A stretch of DNA of 64,000 nt from Tillus elongatus (Eukaryota; Arthropoda; Insecta; Coleoptera; Cleridae): assembly GCA_964006375.1 (NCBI GenBank), contig OZ023268.1, positions 86,228,858 through 86,292,857 on the forward strand. The letters run 5' to 3'. Every line of letters starts with the position of its first letter. Position 1 is the stretch's first letter. The position numbers and the translations under genes are program-made. The notes beneath the pieces were generated by a model. That model was not told the origin of the DNA. It searched no databases and worked only from the letters and a program-made list of their open reading frames with translations. Below, piece by piece: positions 43,782 to 54,011 of this stretch.

Positions 43782-46775
43782 TCACTCCCTCTTTTCCCGT
43801 ATCACTTGCTCAAATGTTACAAAGTTCTCAATTAAATGATTTAAAAGTTTTTTCCTAAACTTATAATTATCTTTCATTTTTTTAATCTCCAGTGGCACAA
43901 GATTAAGTAGCACTGGACCAAGGTACGATACATAACGCTGTGAAATGTTCTTCCTACACGCCGCAGCCGTCATAAAATCACCCATTTTGCCCCTTGTACT
44001 GTAACCATGCGTTAACAATTTCTGAAGGCTTATAGTTGTGTGCGTGTATTGTATGAGTGCCATTATGTACAATCCAGTGATATTGAGTACATTGGTTGCC
44101 TGGTTATACAACAAATTAGTGGGATATTTAATCTCCTTGTTCAATATAGTCTTCATTATAAAGTTCTGTGTGATGCGTAGAGGATTCATGTAAGTGTCAT
44201 ATGCCGATCCCCAACACGATATTCCATACCTCAAAATTGACTGGACCAGGCTATCATACGTCAGAAGCAAAATCCTTTGACTTAAGATGCCTCGTAGAAT
44301 ATAAAAAATATGTACAAATTTCCTGAGCCTTTTGTTCAGGGTTTCAAGATGACAATTCCATTTTAGATGCTGGTCTATGATGATCCCCAGATACTTCACG
44401 TTAGTCTCGCACTTGATTATTTCATCTTTCACTCGTATTACGGGAACAATGTGCGGGAGACCCACCCTCGTAGGTGAAAAAGTGATAACCTTCGATTTCT
44501 TTGCGCTCAGATTTAGTTTGTTAGAAGCCAAAGACGCAACAAGGTCTTGAAAAATATTAGAACTGCACACAACAACCTCGCTCCAGGTATTTGCACCATA
44601 CATCATCACAATATCATCCGCATAAGCTACAAGATCGCAGCGGGTCTCAAATTTCTCAAGGATGTCATTTATGTAAATCAAAAACAGTATGGGCCCCAGT
44701 ATAGATCCCTGAGGAACCCCACATTTTATTACTTGTGGATTACTTAGAACATTACCTATTTTTACTACCTGCTGTCGGTTGTTCAAGTAGTTCCCAATTA
44801 AAGTGAGGCCTACACCCCTTACACCCACCCGGTCCAGTTTTTGCATCAGTATGTCGTGGCTCACCGTATCAAATGCCTTATGAAGGTCTAAAAATATTCC
44901 AACTGTTTTTAAATCGTTATCAAAATTAGTCAACACCTTCGAGCAAAGTTTGTGTAGGGCCTGTTCGGTAGAATAGTTTTCCCTGAAGCCAAACTGATTA
45001 ATAGATATTAAGTTATTTTTATTGAAATACTCAGTAAGTCGTAAATAAAGAGCTTTCTCAAATATTTTGGCCAGCGTGTTAAGTAAGCTTATGGGACGAT
45101 AGTTGGCGGGGTCAATTCGACTTCCTGTTTTAAATATGGGCGAAACTACAGATATCTTAAACTGCTCGGGCACCAAACCTGTTTCAAAAATTCTGTTTAT
45201 TATGTGAACGATTGGTTCAACCAAAAAAAGATGACCAACCTGGAAAAGCCTACCACCCAATCCGTCCATGCCAGGTGCAGATCTTGCCTTTAATTTACCA
45301 ATTATAATAGTAATTTCACTACCAGAAACAGGGCGGAGGAAAAACGAACTGGCGCCTGATCTTGCAGTCTGATAATGCACCGTTTGTGTACCAACATTAG
45401 AATCCTCAGCACCCACTGACACAAAATACCTCTTGAAAATATTTGCTATTTGTTTCTTATCTCGTACCACTTCATTGTCGCTTATTCTCACGGCTTCAAT
45501 TCTTCCCTGGTCTTTACCTCTGCCCAATGCAACGTCTGAAATAACATTCCATATTTTCCTGATATCTTTTCCTGCATTCACGACCCTACCTTTATAGTAA
45601 TTACTCTTGGTAATCTTTATTAAATTAGTCAACTTGTTTTTATAGACTTTATATTCCAGTTCCAGTTGCCTATTATTCCTGTCATTAAGCCACTTAATTT
45701 TTAATTTGTCTCTAGTTTTAAGTGATGCAACAAGACCATTCGTTATCCATGGGCTTTTCTTTCTAGTTTTATTAATAGGTAATACAACCTTTGACTTCTG
45801 TACTATAGTACTTAGTTTATTTACAAACCCATCCACAGCACCCTGCACATCTTCACAATAAATAATATCATCCCACTCTGTTGTTTCCAAGTTTTTTAAG
45901 TATTCTACCTCATCTATTCTTTGGTACGTGCCGTTTCCATCACTCGCACTAGTAATGTTAGTTTCATCAAAGTGAAGACCACCACCCAAATCAATCGTCA
46001 GAAATACAGGGTAGTGATCGGTAACATCCGACTTTATTATGTAAGATCTTGTTGCAGACCCATCACCCTTCATCTCTTTGTCAAAATTTTTACTATACCG
46101 TAAGAACATGTGATCGATACAGCTTTCAGATCTGTCCGTAATGCGCGTGGGAGAATTAATGCAGGCAATATATCCATTTTTTTCAAGTACATTGATATAA
46201 GTGAGGCTTGAAGGATTTTGAAGATTCAACAGGTCAATATTAATGTCACCAACTATCAAGTCTATATCAGCCCTACCTTTATTTAGAATAAAAGCCTCCA
46301 GTTCATTTATGAATAGATTTAAGTCACTAGATGGGGGTCGATAAATTCCCGTAATACTGATCTTCCGATTCTGAATTCCAAATGACAAATTAATAACAGT
46401 TAACTCTGCCAGATTTAGACATTCTGAGTTCGCGTTTAGGGTAGTTTTAATGTACACTATTAATCCATCATTTTGATTATATGATCCTTCGTTATAAAAT
46501 GCATTATACCCTTCTATGTGGAAGTTATTCAGGTTGCTTATTGACCAAGTTTCACTTAAGATTAGACAATCAATGTTACCTCCCTCCAGCGATTTCAAAA
46601 AAATCAGTAACTCGTTAAAGTTTTTTTTTATACTTCTAATATTTAGGTGAAGTACTGAGAGGAGAGGGAAGCTCCCTAGCTGGTCAACATTAAGTTGATC
46701 GAGCGACAATGATTCGGCCACAATATTTACATTACTTAAGTCAAGCATGTCAGCATATTCATCATACACTGCCAT
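43782..46775 (-). CDS. LINE ORF2: endonuclease-reverse transcriptase, 997 aa, open
   Basis: ATG at 46775 (MAVYDEYADM). An APE-type endonuclease occupies about residues 40-265: LHLNIRSI, LILSETW (catalytic glutamate), GIYRPPSSD, VGDINIDL and SDVTDHYPV with the terminal histidine. The linker is followed by RT (about 510-780): PAN YRPISLLNTLAKIFEKA, GFRENYSTEQAL, FLDLHKAFDTVSHD, GVPQGSILGPILFLIYINDI and VAYADDIVMMYG. The C-terminal region contains LRYGISCWGSAY and has no RNase H. The protein nicks DNA and primes reverse transcription of its own RNA. Domain order fits jockey/CR1/L2-type LINEs; the clade needs a tree. No internal stop or frameshift was seen. Confidence 0.9.
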   Translation of the reverse strand: MAVYDEYADMLDLSNVNIVAESLSLDQLNVDQLGSFPLLSVLHLNIRSIKKNFNELLIFLKSLEGGNIDCLILSETWSISNLNNFHIEGYNAFYNEGSYNQNDGLIVYIKTTLNANSECLNLAELTVINLSFGIQNRKISITGIYRPPSSDLNLFINELEAFILNKGRADIDLIVGDINIDLLNLQNPSSLTYINVLEKNGYIACINSPTRITDRSESCIDHMFLRYSKNFDKEMKGDGSATRSYIIKSDVTDHYPVFLTIDLGGGLHFDETNITSASDGNGTYQRIDEVEYLKNLETTEWDDIIYCEDVQGAVDGFVNKLSTIVQKSKVVLPINKTRKKSPWITNGLVASLKTRDKLKIKWLNDRNNRQLELEYKVYKNKLTNLIKITKSNYYKGRVVNAGKDIRKIWNVISDVALGRGKDQGRIEAVRISDNEVVRDKKQIANIFKRYFVSVGAEDSNVGTQTVHYQTARSGASSFFLRPVSGSEITIIIGKLKARSAPGMDGLGGRLFQVGHLFLVEPIVHIINRIFETGLVPEQFKISVVSPIFKTGSRIDPANYRPISLLNTLAKIFEKALYLRLTEYFNKNNLISINQFGFRENYSTEQALHKLCSKVLTNFDNDLKTVGIFLDLHKAFDTVSHDILMQKLDRVGVRGVGLTLIGNYLNNRQQVVKIGNVLSNPQVIKCGVPQGSILGPILFLIYINDILEKFETRCDLVAYADDIVMMYGANTWSEVVVCSSNIFQDLVASLASNKLNLSAKKSKVITFSPTRVGLPHIVPVIRVKDEIIKCETNVKYLGIIIDQHLKWNCHLETLNKRLRKFVHIFYILRGILSQRILLLTYDSLVQSILRYGISCWGSAYDTYMNPLRITQNFIMKTILNKEIKYPTNLLYNQATNVLNITGLYIMALIQYTHTTISLQKLLTHGYSTRGKMGDFMTAAACRKNISQRYVSYLGPVLLNLVPLEIKKMKDNYKFRKKLLNHLIENFVTFEQVIREKRE

Positions 46776-47396
46776 TATGTTTGTTCTCTTCGTTTTTTTT
46801 TTATGACAATATATTTTACTTCAATCCAAAAATCAATCAGAGAACCAGATCATTCAATGAGTAACATAACAAAAAAATATTCACAAAAATTTGCACTAAA
46901 TTATTAAAATAATCAGGTGTAATGAGATTACTGAGACCGACCCTGTATTTTCTGTATTTTGACAAAATATAAACAAATTGTCTTACGTATACAATTTATG
47001 AGTATAAAATTATCCTTTTCAATTCCAATCAAAATAATAAACCTCCAACAGAACCGAACAGATAGGATCCCAGTATAACTTCTCAATCAATAAGATAATT
47101 ACCTCTATCAGTACAGTAAGATAAGATACTTAATACAAGACAACAATTATTATACTTAACAGAAACAGTATTCAAAATTCCCTGTAGTTCTACCTCAATA
47201 ATAAATTAGTGGCCTCTTTTAGTATTAAACAATACAACAAATTCTTAATTGAGCAGGCCAAAAATAATCAAATAATGCTATATATGTACACACAAAAAAC
47301 ATAAAATAAAAGTCTGTCTGATGAAAGAAGTTAGCAATGAATCTAAACTAATATTATGCACACACAAAAGTTTCTAGCATACATCTGATTTTCGCC

Positions 47397-48057
47397 TCAT
47401 GTTAACAGATTTTCAAGGTCAGCTAAAGTTCTCAATGAAATCCTTACATTATTCTTCTTAGTGTAAATGCTCCCCCTCCATACCCAAACTTGGTTGCGTC
47501 CAATTTTTTCCCTAGCTGTATATAAGAGATCAAGTTTTCGCTTTGTTAGTTCTTCATAGAAGTAGATATTGGTGTTCTTTAAGCACTTCTTGTTGCCCAA
47601 TATTTTGTTAAACATATCCTCTTGAAAACGGACCAAAACTTGTCTCGGCTTCTGGTCAACCCTATTCTTCCCAACTCTGTAGCATCTCAGGAGGTCCTTC
47701 TCCTCCAAATCAAAGCCGAAGTTATTTCTAATAAGTGAAACCACCCCACCTCTGATCTCCCCTTCAGGCACCTCATCCATGCCATGAATCCTTATTGTAT
47801 TGGAGCATTTGATTTGTTGTTCTAAATAATCTATTTTATCTCTTAGTTCTTCATTTTCCTGCTTGATGAGATCTACTTGCTTTTCAACCTGTTTATATTT
47901 GACCAACATTTCATCCAGCCTCGTATTTATTTTAGTCACTACCAACTCCGCAATTTTTTCCGTAATTACTTCCAGTCTTTGAGTCTTGGAGACATCCAAT
48001 AGCCTCCGATTTAGCAATGGTCCTTATTTCTGTTTCTTGGGATTTGGTGAGCACCAT
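47397..48057 (-). pseudogene. LINE ORF1: coiled-coil/RRM-type RNA-binding protein, probable N-terminal frameshift
   Basis: The main frame (stop at 47397) has a coiled coil (KYKQVEKQVDLIKQENEELR, DKIDYLEQQ) followed by an RRM-like segment (IRIHGMDEVPEGE, CYRVGKN, RQVLVRFQ) and a basic C-terminal domain, as in L1-type ORF1 proteins. These form trimeric RNA-binding particles. The frame has no ATG near its start. An ATG at 48057 (MVLTKSQETEIRTIAKSEAI) opens in another frame and appears to join about 27 codons later, so I infer a single-base indel near 47975, or an assembly error. Confidence 0.7.
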
Positions 48058-48302
48058 TTTATTACACTGATACGACTATATTTCCGAACCAGTTATAGCA
48101 AAAAGAGTAATAATTGTTCAAAAACTCACTTGTGCAACCCTATCGTGTTTTATCCCTTTGTTATACACTCCAGGACAACTTAACCAACACCGCTAGTATG
48201 AAATAGGGAATTATTTCACTTGTTTTACCCAAACTTTTCACTTATTAAGCAGCGAAAATCAATACGTGTTTTACTCGTCGCTGCCCATAATATATCCTGG
48301 CA

Positions 48303-50020
48303 GTGAATTTTCATAAAAAGGTTTTTAATAGCAAATGTCTTTTTTAATGACAGCAGGTATCAAATTTGGTTAACAGTATAACCTATATTATAGTAGAAAA
48401 AAGGTAGGATATTTCATCAAAATAACTTTATTGTGTGAAAATGTACAAAAAGTTTCCGAAAATTAACTTGAAATGTTCCAGAAAAAACTGGTTTCCTAGC
48501 CAATGAAACCTACGTTAGTAAATTGAGTTATTGAAATTTAAAGCATTTAATGAAAATTCGCTACCAAAACGCACTTGCCGGGTCCTGAATTTCTTTTCTC
48601 ACAAACGTATTATATTTTGAGGAAAAATGCATAAGGGGTGTTAGATTTAAAATAAGAAAATTTGTATTACCAACGACTTATGGACCATCCTCTGAATGTA
48701 AAATTAATTTTATAAGATGCGGCTCAAGACAACCTATAATTAACATATACAATTTTTTCTCATATCTTGTATATTAACGGATATATTGAGCTTTTTTCTA
48801 TGATAATTTGCTACAAATTATAGACTATTAAACCATGAACTCTTAACTAAAACTACTGCGAAAGCGTCAGAGATAAGGTCTATTTCAAATGAATTTTCTC
48901 GAAATATTTTTAGTAAAGATCACCAAAATCTGGACGCAGCAAGTGTGTGATGGTAGTGAACTTCATAGAACTGTGTACCATCTTTGGGGTAAGATAAAAA
49001 CCAAACAAAGTATATGAAACGCCCGTCAATTCACGTGAAGAATTAGAAACCAGAGTAAGAAGGGCGTTTTACAATGTACCTTACTTCATCAAACTAACTT
49101 TTTGTTTTAAAAGGTAAAAAAAATTTCGAAGCAAATTTTAAATTTTCAAAAAAAAAACTAGTCTGACTTTCCTGGCCAACGAACCTATCCACTAATTTAC
49201 AAAAAAACTACACTAGCCACGATATAATTATTCACAGAAAGCTTTCAGACATAAATTTACTGAACATTTGTAAACAGTTTCATGAAAATTCGCCATTTGT
49301 TTTTACAAAGACTGGCTAAGTAATTTGAAACCGACCTGTATATGGCATTTCGATTTTTTTCGTGAACAATATAATTGAAAACCTCCCTAAATACGTCATT
49401 TTCATGGGACTCTGATTTCCATTGGTAAAAAGATGTATCACAATTGTTGATATGTTCCAAAATGTAAAAAGTTGAAAAACAATTTAAATAACCCAAAAAC
49501 GATGGGCGATATCAATTTTTTCTCCTTACAAGCATGCACTAGTAGTAGTAGTAGCAGTGGTGGGGAGGCCAACGCCAAGCAAGTAGGCCACAATGGGCCC
49601 TTTTTGCCAACCTCAGCAACCATGCTCTACTCTTCCTCGGTTCCGAAGCATGCACTAAAATTTGACGGAAATGCCATAATACTACAATATAAGGGGCGTT
49701 TTGTAAAAAAAAAAAAAAGAAAACTTGCATCACCAACGACTTATGGGCCAGCCTGTGATTGTCAACATAATCTTATAAGATGCAGTGCAAAACACCCTAT
49801 AAATAATTTTTATAATATTTTCCCATATCTTGTATAATAACATATATTGGGTTTTACAGTAAAAATGCACCATATATGTAAACATGTAAAAACTGAAATT
49901 GACCCCGGGGAGTCTAGTTCGCCGCACTCCCTTGAAGAAATAAGAAATATTTTTAAAATTCTAAAGACGCGGTCTTCTCAACGATCTTTTTCTAGGAAAG
50001 TTCGCCAAAAAGTATAGACT
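48303..50020 (-). mobile_element. Helentron/DINE-like family copies, inverted orientation
   Basis: Read on the - strand, phrases of the family occur in order. The 5' phrase is near 50010-49890 (GAAAGATCG-like end, GACTCCCCGGGGTCAATTTC), with internal pieces at 49200-49100 and 48500-48480. The 3' phrase (AACGCACTTGCC complement) lies at 48560-48590. A short AGT trinucleotide run lies at 49540. No coding. Confidence 0.4.
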
Positions 50021-50609
50021 ATTAAACCACAAGCTCTATAACTGAAACTACTGCCAAATCATCAGGGAAGCGGTCTATTTGAAATGAATTTTCTGGAAAT
50101 ATTTTAGTAAAATGAAGGACGATGGTTGAAGCTGTAACTTGAGGCTTTAAAACACATTTATTATGACATTTCTTCTACACAACCCGTATTTGCTTCAGGT
50201 CTAAAAACGTTTAAAAATTGCAAATTTTGCCAATTCAAATCGCAACTGATATTTTAAGCAAAAAAACTACAAAATTTTCAAACCAATTTTTATGTTATTT
50301 CTTGACCTTTTTGCGTCAAGAAAACTTTATCTTCGTCTGTAATATACAATAGATTTTGTTATCCACACAAATTATTTTGGTTTCGTGGATTTCTTTGGTC
50401 ATCAGTGGCACCCATTTTTTTTAAATGTCTATAATTTTTTTCCTTTCAACTTAGACATATGAATTTTGGCATGTAGGGTAAGTTTAATACTCTTATTAGG
50501 TGCCTTTTATTATTTATTTCAAATAACAGAAAAAATCTGTTAGTTTGGCGATTTAGATTTGCTTTAAAATGGTCTTATAAATCCAAAACAAGGGTTCTTT
50601 TAACTTAAT
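50021..50609. other. AT-rich stretch with family fragments
   Basis: It contains the inverted counterpart of the 15130-15360 phrases (AGACATATGAATTTTGGCAT and similar); no gene. Confidence 0.4.
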
Positions 50610-50680
50610 CATGGGTATTTTTTTTCCCTCAGGGCTCGTCTCCGCGGCCTTGCCGCCCCGATAGCACCGCTAATCATAGG
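50610..50680 (-). mobile_element. 3' tail fragment of an RNase-H LINE
   Basis: CAGGGCTCGTCTCCGCGGCC and TTGCCGCCCCGATAGCACCG match the 3' tail at 26155-26205. It is 116 bases left of the Polinton boundary. Confidence 0.5.
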
Positions 50681-50849
50681 TATACTATATCAACAAGCAA
50701 ATTGCCTATTGCATAAACTTTCAACACTTCCGTGATGAAATACACACGACCAGTATATTATTGTACATCTGCCTAAATGAATTGGTGTATGCAGGAGTAG
50801 GTAATGCGACACTTTGGGCAGACAGTGACGTCACAGGAAGTGACGTCAC

Positions 50850-50988
50850 GGCGCCGGCGCCACGCCCTGGCGCCGGCGCCACGCCCTGGCGCCTACCCCG
50901 GCGCCGGCGCCTAGCCACGCCCCGGCCCTGGCGCCACGCCCGGCGCCGGCGCCAGCCCCGGCGCCAGCCCCGGCGCCCAGCCACGCCC
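50850..50988. repeat. GGCGCC-rich block in left TIR
   Basis: Degenerate tandem repeats of the palindromic hexamer GGCGCC with CCACGCC and CCCTGGC variants give a sharp GC peak in AT-rich DNA. Arginine/alanine/proline-rich open frames over it on both strands are composition artefacts. Confidence 0.9.
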
Positions 50989-51027
50989 TGGTCCAGACAG
51001 TCACATCCGTGTTATGTAAACATTCTA

Positions 51028-51040
51028 AGGTCATTGACCT
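51028..51040. promoter_or_regulatory. Perfect IR1 palindrome (ecdysone-response-element type), left TIR
   Basis: AGGTCATTGACCT is two AGGTCA half-sites inverted with a 1-base spacer, the preferred binding site of the EcR/USP heterodimer. Mirrored in the right TIR. Function is inferred. Confidence 0.55.
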
Positions 51041-51129
51041 GTCTAGGAAACTGTGACGTCACACGACTTGGGCCAGACAGTCACATAAGTGTCTAACCTA
51101 TTATTATATTTTGAAAAAAACCATTTGGA

Positions 51130-51200
51130 GCAGGTGAGTTTCGAACCCGGGGCATTCAGATGGGAGGCAACGATGCTACCCGTTAAGCTAAGCAGACGCT
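51130..51200 (-). other. tRNA-like sequence in left TIR
   Basis: On the - strand it has an A-box-like TAGCTTAACGGGTAGC, GCCTCCCA where an anticodon loop would lie, and a B box GGGTTCGAAACTC. The acceptor and anticodon stems do not pair properly, so it is not a normal tRNA gene, but the Pol III promoter elements are recognisable. Confidence 0.5.
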
Positions 51201-51460
51201 TATTAATTTATTGTTTTAGGCTAGTATATATATATACGACTACAAACAAACCATACATGTAACATAATTAAAGTTTATTATTAGACAAATGGATGATTTA
51301 CAAAATAATGTTTAATATTAGAGGCTGAACCAAAACGGAGGAAAATGGCGGAATGAAAGATGGAAGCCTGTGATACCTTAAGCTGACATTATAAAAATGG
51401 CGGCTTTCGTTGATGGTGCCTTTCGCTGATAAAGAATGGCGGCTTTTCGTTCTTATAAAT

Positions 51461-51970
51461 CGTTATATCTTTTCAACGACAAGTGATAGAAAGGAACCGA
51501 CTTCAAAAATATATCGTTTCATAACAAGCTCTACAAGAAACTGAGATAAAAAACTTTAAACCCTTATCGCGGAAGATCCGTGAGATGTACGATAGAACCA
51601 ACACATGCACGGTGTTAAGGAGGCCAAATCAAATTGGAATATACAATAAAATGGCCACTTCCGGTCTAAACTTTAAATCGTTATATATTTTCAACGACAA
51701 GTGATAGAAATGAACCGACTTCAAAAATATATCGTTTCATAACAAGCTCTACAAGAAACTGAGATAAAAAACTTTAAACCCTTATCGCGGAAGATCCGTG
51801 AGATGTACGATAGAACCAACACATGCACGGTGTTAAGGAGGCCAAATCAAATTGGAATATACAATAAAATGGCCACTTCCGGTCTAAACTTTAAATCGTT
51901 ATAACTTTTCAACGGAAAGTGATAGAAAGGAACCGACTTCAAAAATGTATGTTTCGTAACAAGGTCTACA
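51461..51970. repeat. 218-bp tandem repeat, about 2.3 copies, at the major-capsid breakpoint
   Basis: CGTTATA followed by TTTTCAACG starts at 51461, 51679 and 51897, giving a period of 218. Copies 1 and 2 are nearly identical. Copy 3 stops after AGAAACTGAG at about 51979, where capsid coding sequence begins, so the repeat replaced the 3' part of the capsid gene. Confidence 0.9.
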
Positions 51971-52281
51971 AGAAACTGAGGCACTCGTTCCACTTCCTTG
52001 TTATTTAACTCATAGGTCATTGATTCAAACAGAGCTGCTCCTCCATTATTTGACAGATAACAAGCACCAGTGGCATTTTGGATTGCTACAGGTTCCAGAG
52101 CACCTTCGATTATTAGAGCTGACTCGGCCAGACATACGAACGCATCTTGTTGGTTGATGGCTATTTCAATTTCATCGCTGTTACCAAACGATTTAGTTGG
52201 TGAATAGTAAGAACGCAGCTCTTCTCGATCGATGCCATCATCAAACACGGGTTCTTTGAATATTTCTAGTTTTGACGACAT
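51847..52281 (-). pseudogene. Polinton major capsid protein, N-terminal fragment only
   Basis: The ATG at 52281 opens MSSKLEIFKEPVFDDG. About 100 residues match the start of Polinton-type double-jelly-roll capsid proteins, including FVCLAESALIIEGAL and the GGAALFESMTYELN segment. After residue about 100 the frame passes into the 218-bp repeat and ends at 51847. Family members are several hundred residues long, so both jelly rolls are essentially lost and no hexon-like capsomer could form. It is downstream of the minor capsid gene on the same strand, as expected of the Polinton cassette. Confidence 0.8.
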
Positions 52282-52403
52282 GATAACCCAGGCTTTGCAG
52301 GAACTCAATATTATCGGGACGAAGCGTACCCTTTGACGTGTCTGACTCAACTGAATTTGATGTGGTAGATGCACTTGATTTTATATCCTTGAAGACCAAC
52401 ATA

Positions 52404-53114
52404 CTAAGCAACTTTTATAAGTTTTAAGCGAACAGACACCTCTTCACCTTGAAAGTTGACAGGAACTGAATCTTGGTCGACGATGTCGATACTTATATTG
52501 GAAATCTCTTGCTTGTTCACCGGCAAGTAAATTAAATTGTTAGGTTCTATGTCGATTGCGTAGCCAGGATCAACCATCGGAGCAAACTCATACAGCGTAT
52601 GTGAGGGTTGTCCGTTATAATAGGAACCAGACACAATATTGGTTTCGATGCGAATCTGTCTAACATCCACTATATCAACAGGTAAATCAGATTCATAAAA
52701 GGTGTCCGGCTGAAGAACTTGTTTTGAAAAGCCCAACATTCGCCCAATCGAACCATCAAATTCAAAACTGACATTTGTATAACACTTTAGTCTACATTTG
52801 ATGGTGTTCGGATTAGGTCTCAGAAGCAGAGCCTGTTGCTTTTGTTCGTGTGTTGCTGTAGCACCAACAAGTTCATTTTGAAGTAACTCTTCCAAGTGTG
52901 TTATTTCATAAGCACCGGTGGGTATCGTGATGGTTCGCCAACCGGTTCCTTCTTTTACATGAAATTTGTTTTTACCTTCATAGATGTTGGGTATGTTGTT
53001 GTAGGTGTGAAAGCCTATCAAGGCAACAGCATAATTACCATCCAAAACAATTGGTGGATGGTAGTCTGACGACAGATGGGAGCTGCGGTCTTTCAACACA
53101 AAGGTGTGCGCCAT
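52404..53114 (-). CDS. Polinton minor capsid (penton-like) protein, 236 aa
   Basis: The ATG is at 53114 (MAHTFVLKDRSSHLSSDYHP). Features typical of the single-jelly-roll minor capsid of insect Polintons are YAVALIGFHTYNNIPNI near residue 28, ITIPTGAYEITHLEELLQ near 62, and a repeated beta-rich body ending VRLKLIKV. The protein would form the fivefold vertices of an icosahedral shell. The frame is full length and unbroken. It lies between protease and major capsid on the - strand with 16 and about 120 bases of spacing. Confidence 0.8.
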   Translation of the reverse strand: MAHTFVLKDRSSHLSSDYHPPIVLDGNYAVALIGFHTYNNIPNIYEGKNKFHVKEGTGWRTITIPTGAYEITHLEELLQNELVGATATHEQKQQALLLRPNPNTIKCRLKCYTNVSFEFDGSIGRMLGFSKQVLQPDTFYESDLPVDIVDVRQIRIETNIVSGSYYNGQPSHTLYEFAPMVDPGYAIDIEPNNLIYLPVNKQEISNISIDIVDQDSVPVNFQGEEVSVRLKLIKVA

Positions 53115-53130
53115 GACTGATACACACAGG

Positions 53131-53583
53131 CTACTGTTTAAGGCTTTTATTTAAAAATTTTAAACATAAGTGACCACAATTATAAGTATTATATTTCTGA
53201 TACACATCATGATTGTACATTAAAGTAGAGTTTTTAAGGTAACGCTGCAGCTCAACTGGTGGTTTCAAGTTTCCATATGAGTCAAAGTACACGGCTGTGT
53301 CACCACGTTTCTTAACTGCAACCCAATGACTGCCAGGTTCCTTGTTTGTTTGCAAATTCATGATAAGTGATTCATTCTTGCGTGGCCCATTCGATGGCAA
53401 AGTATCTCGCATGTATACACCTCTAAAATATGGAATTTTCATTTTACCAGCAAATTTCACAAGGTCTTCATTTGTTAGAGGTCTTGCTGGTAAACATCTT
53501 ACTCGTTTTTTGGTTTCTGCAGATACAACCCATAACCGGAGCGCTGTTTCTTGAGATACATGCCTGTGCCCAGTCTCTTGCAT
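53131..53583 (-). CDS. Adenain-like cysteine protease, 150 aa
   Basis: The catalytic pattern of adenovirus/Polinton maturation proteases (C5/Ulp1-like fold) is present: GSHWVAV (histidine, about residue 84), YFDSYG (aspartate), then QKYNTYNCGHLCLKF with the glutamine and catalytic cysteine near the C-terminus. The block LTNEDLVKFAGKMKIPYFRG precedes it. It would cleave capsid precursors inside particles. The ATG at 53583 makes the gene overlap the upstream gene by 85 bases in another frame. No later ATG precedes the conserved core, so this start is the best available but uncertain. Confidence 0.85.
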   Translation of the reverse strand: MQETGHRHVSQETALRLWVVSAETKKRVRCLPARPLTNEDLVKFAGKMKIPYFRGVYMRDTLPSNGPRKNESLIMNLQTNKEPGSHWVAVKKRGDTAVYFDSYGNLKPPVELQRYLKNSTLMYNHDVYQKYNTYNCGHLCLKFLNKSLKQ

Positions 53584-54011
53584 TTTGGCTTAAATTTCAA
53601 GCCACTCCCTCTCCTACCCATCGCGATGGCTTCCATTGTTTTGTTGTGCCGTTCTTCCTCCTCTAGTTTCTGTTTCGCAGACTTGGCATCGTTCACGGCT
53701 TTGGCAATACCTGCAGCACCACCACCCAGAGCTCCTAGTGCTGACAGCCCACCAAATATCAGAGGCAACAGCGGAAGGAAGCCTCCACTTTTAGGTATTG
53801 GAATAACTCGAGGTTTCTGCACATTCTTACGCCCACCAATGTTTCTAACGATTGTATGAGCTATATCAAATACGGCGTTCGCTGTTGGAATAAGATTTCT
53901 ATCTTTTATAACTTCCTCAATCAGACTTAGTATGTTTTTAAAGGGAACCTTCTTCTTTGGCTTCGAGTTGATTACATAAAACCCCTCATTAAGTTTTCTG
54001 TTAACTTTCAT
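53499..54011 (-). CDS. pX/pVI-like small capsid-associated protein, 170 aa
   Basis: The ATG at 54011 opens MKVNRKLNEGFYVINSKPKK, a basic N-terminus. A glycine/alanine-rich hydrophobic segment with FGGLSALGALGGGAAGIAKA lies at about residues 75-100, then a charged helix (KQKLEEEERHN), and a basic glycine-rich tail with GYGLYL. The layout (membrane-active helix plus GLYL-type tail) fits adenovirus pVI/pX-like proteins of Polintons and adintoviruses that help genome condensation and membrane disruption. The assignment is by architecture, not by a family signature I can prove. Confidence 0.6.
   Translation of the reverse strand: MKVNRKLNEGFYVINSKPKKKVPFKNILSLIEEVIKDRNLIPTANAVFDIAHTIVRNIGGRKNVQKPRVIPIPKSGGFLPLLPLIFGGLSALGALGGGAAGIAKAVNDAKSAKQKLEEEERHNKTMEAIAMGRRGSGLKFKPKCKRLGTGMYLKKQRSGYGLYLQKPKNE

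Larger units (their letters stand above)
43273..48302 (-). mobile_element. Near full-length two-ORF non-LTR retrotransposon
   Basis: A 5' UTR of about 245 bases, ORF1 and ORF2 are on the - strand. The 3' UTR ends in an AAATA-rich tail (complement of the TTTATTT tract at 43275-43307). The flanks GGACACAGCAAGTGC (43258-43272) and GTGAATTTTCATAAAAAGG (48303 on) are two adjacent pieces of the Helentron/DINE-like 3' end, so the element inserted into such a copy. About 5.0 kb. With an open ORF2 it is among the youngest elements here. Confidence 0.75.
50796..51438. repeat. Polinton left terminal inverted repeat
   Basis: It matches the reverse complement of 58415-59304 with indels. Contents from the end inward: two TGACGTCA palindromes (50826-50833, 50841-50848), a GGCGCC-rich block (50850-50988), the IR1 motif AGGTCATTGACCT (51028-51040), TGACGTCA (51054-51061), a tRNA-like sequence on the - strand (51130-51200) and a TATA-rich tract at 51225. 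Confidence 0.9.

Noticed and set aside
50721..51096. Arginine/alanine/proline-rich frames over the GC blocks (and 58818-59384)
   Set aside because: Produced on both strands by GGCGCC repeats inside the Polinton TIRs; not proteins.
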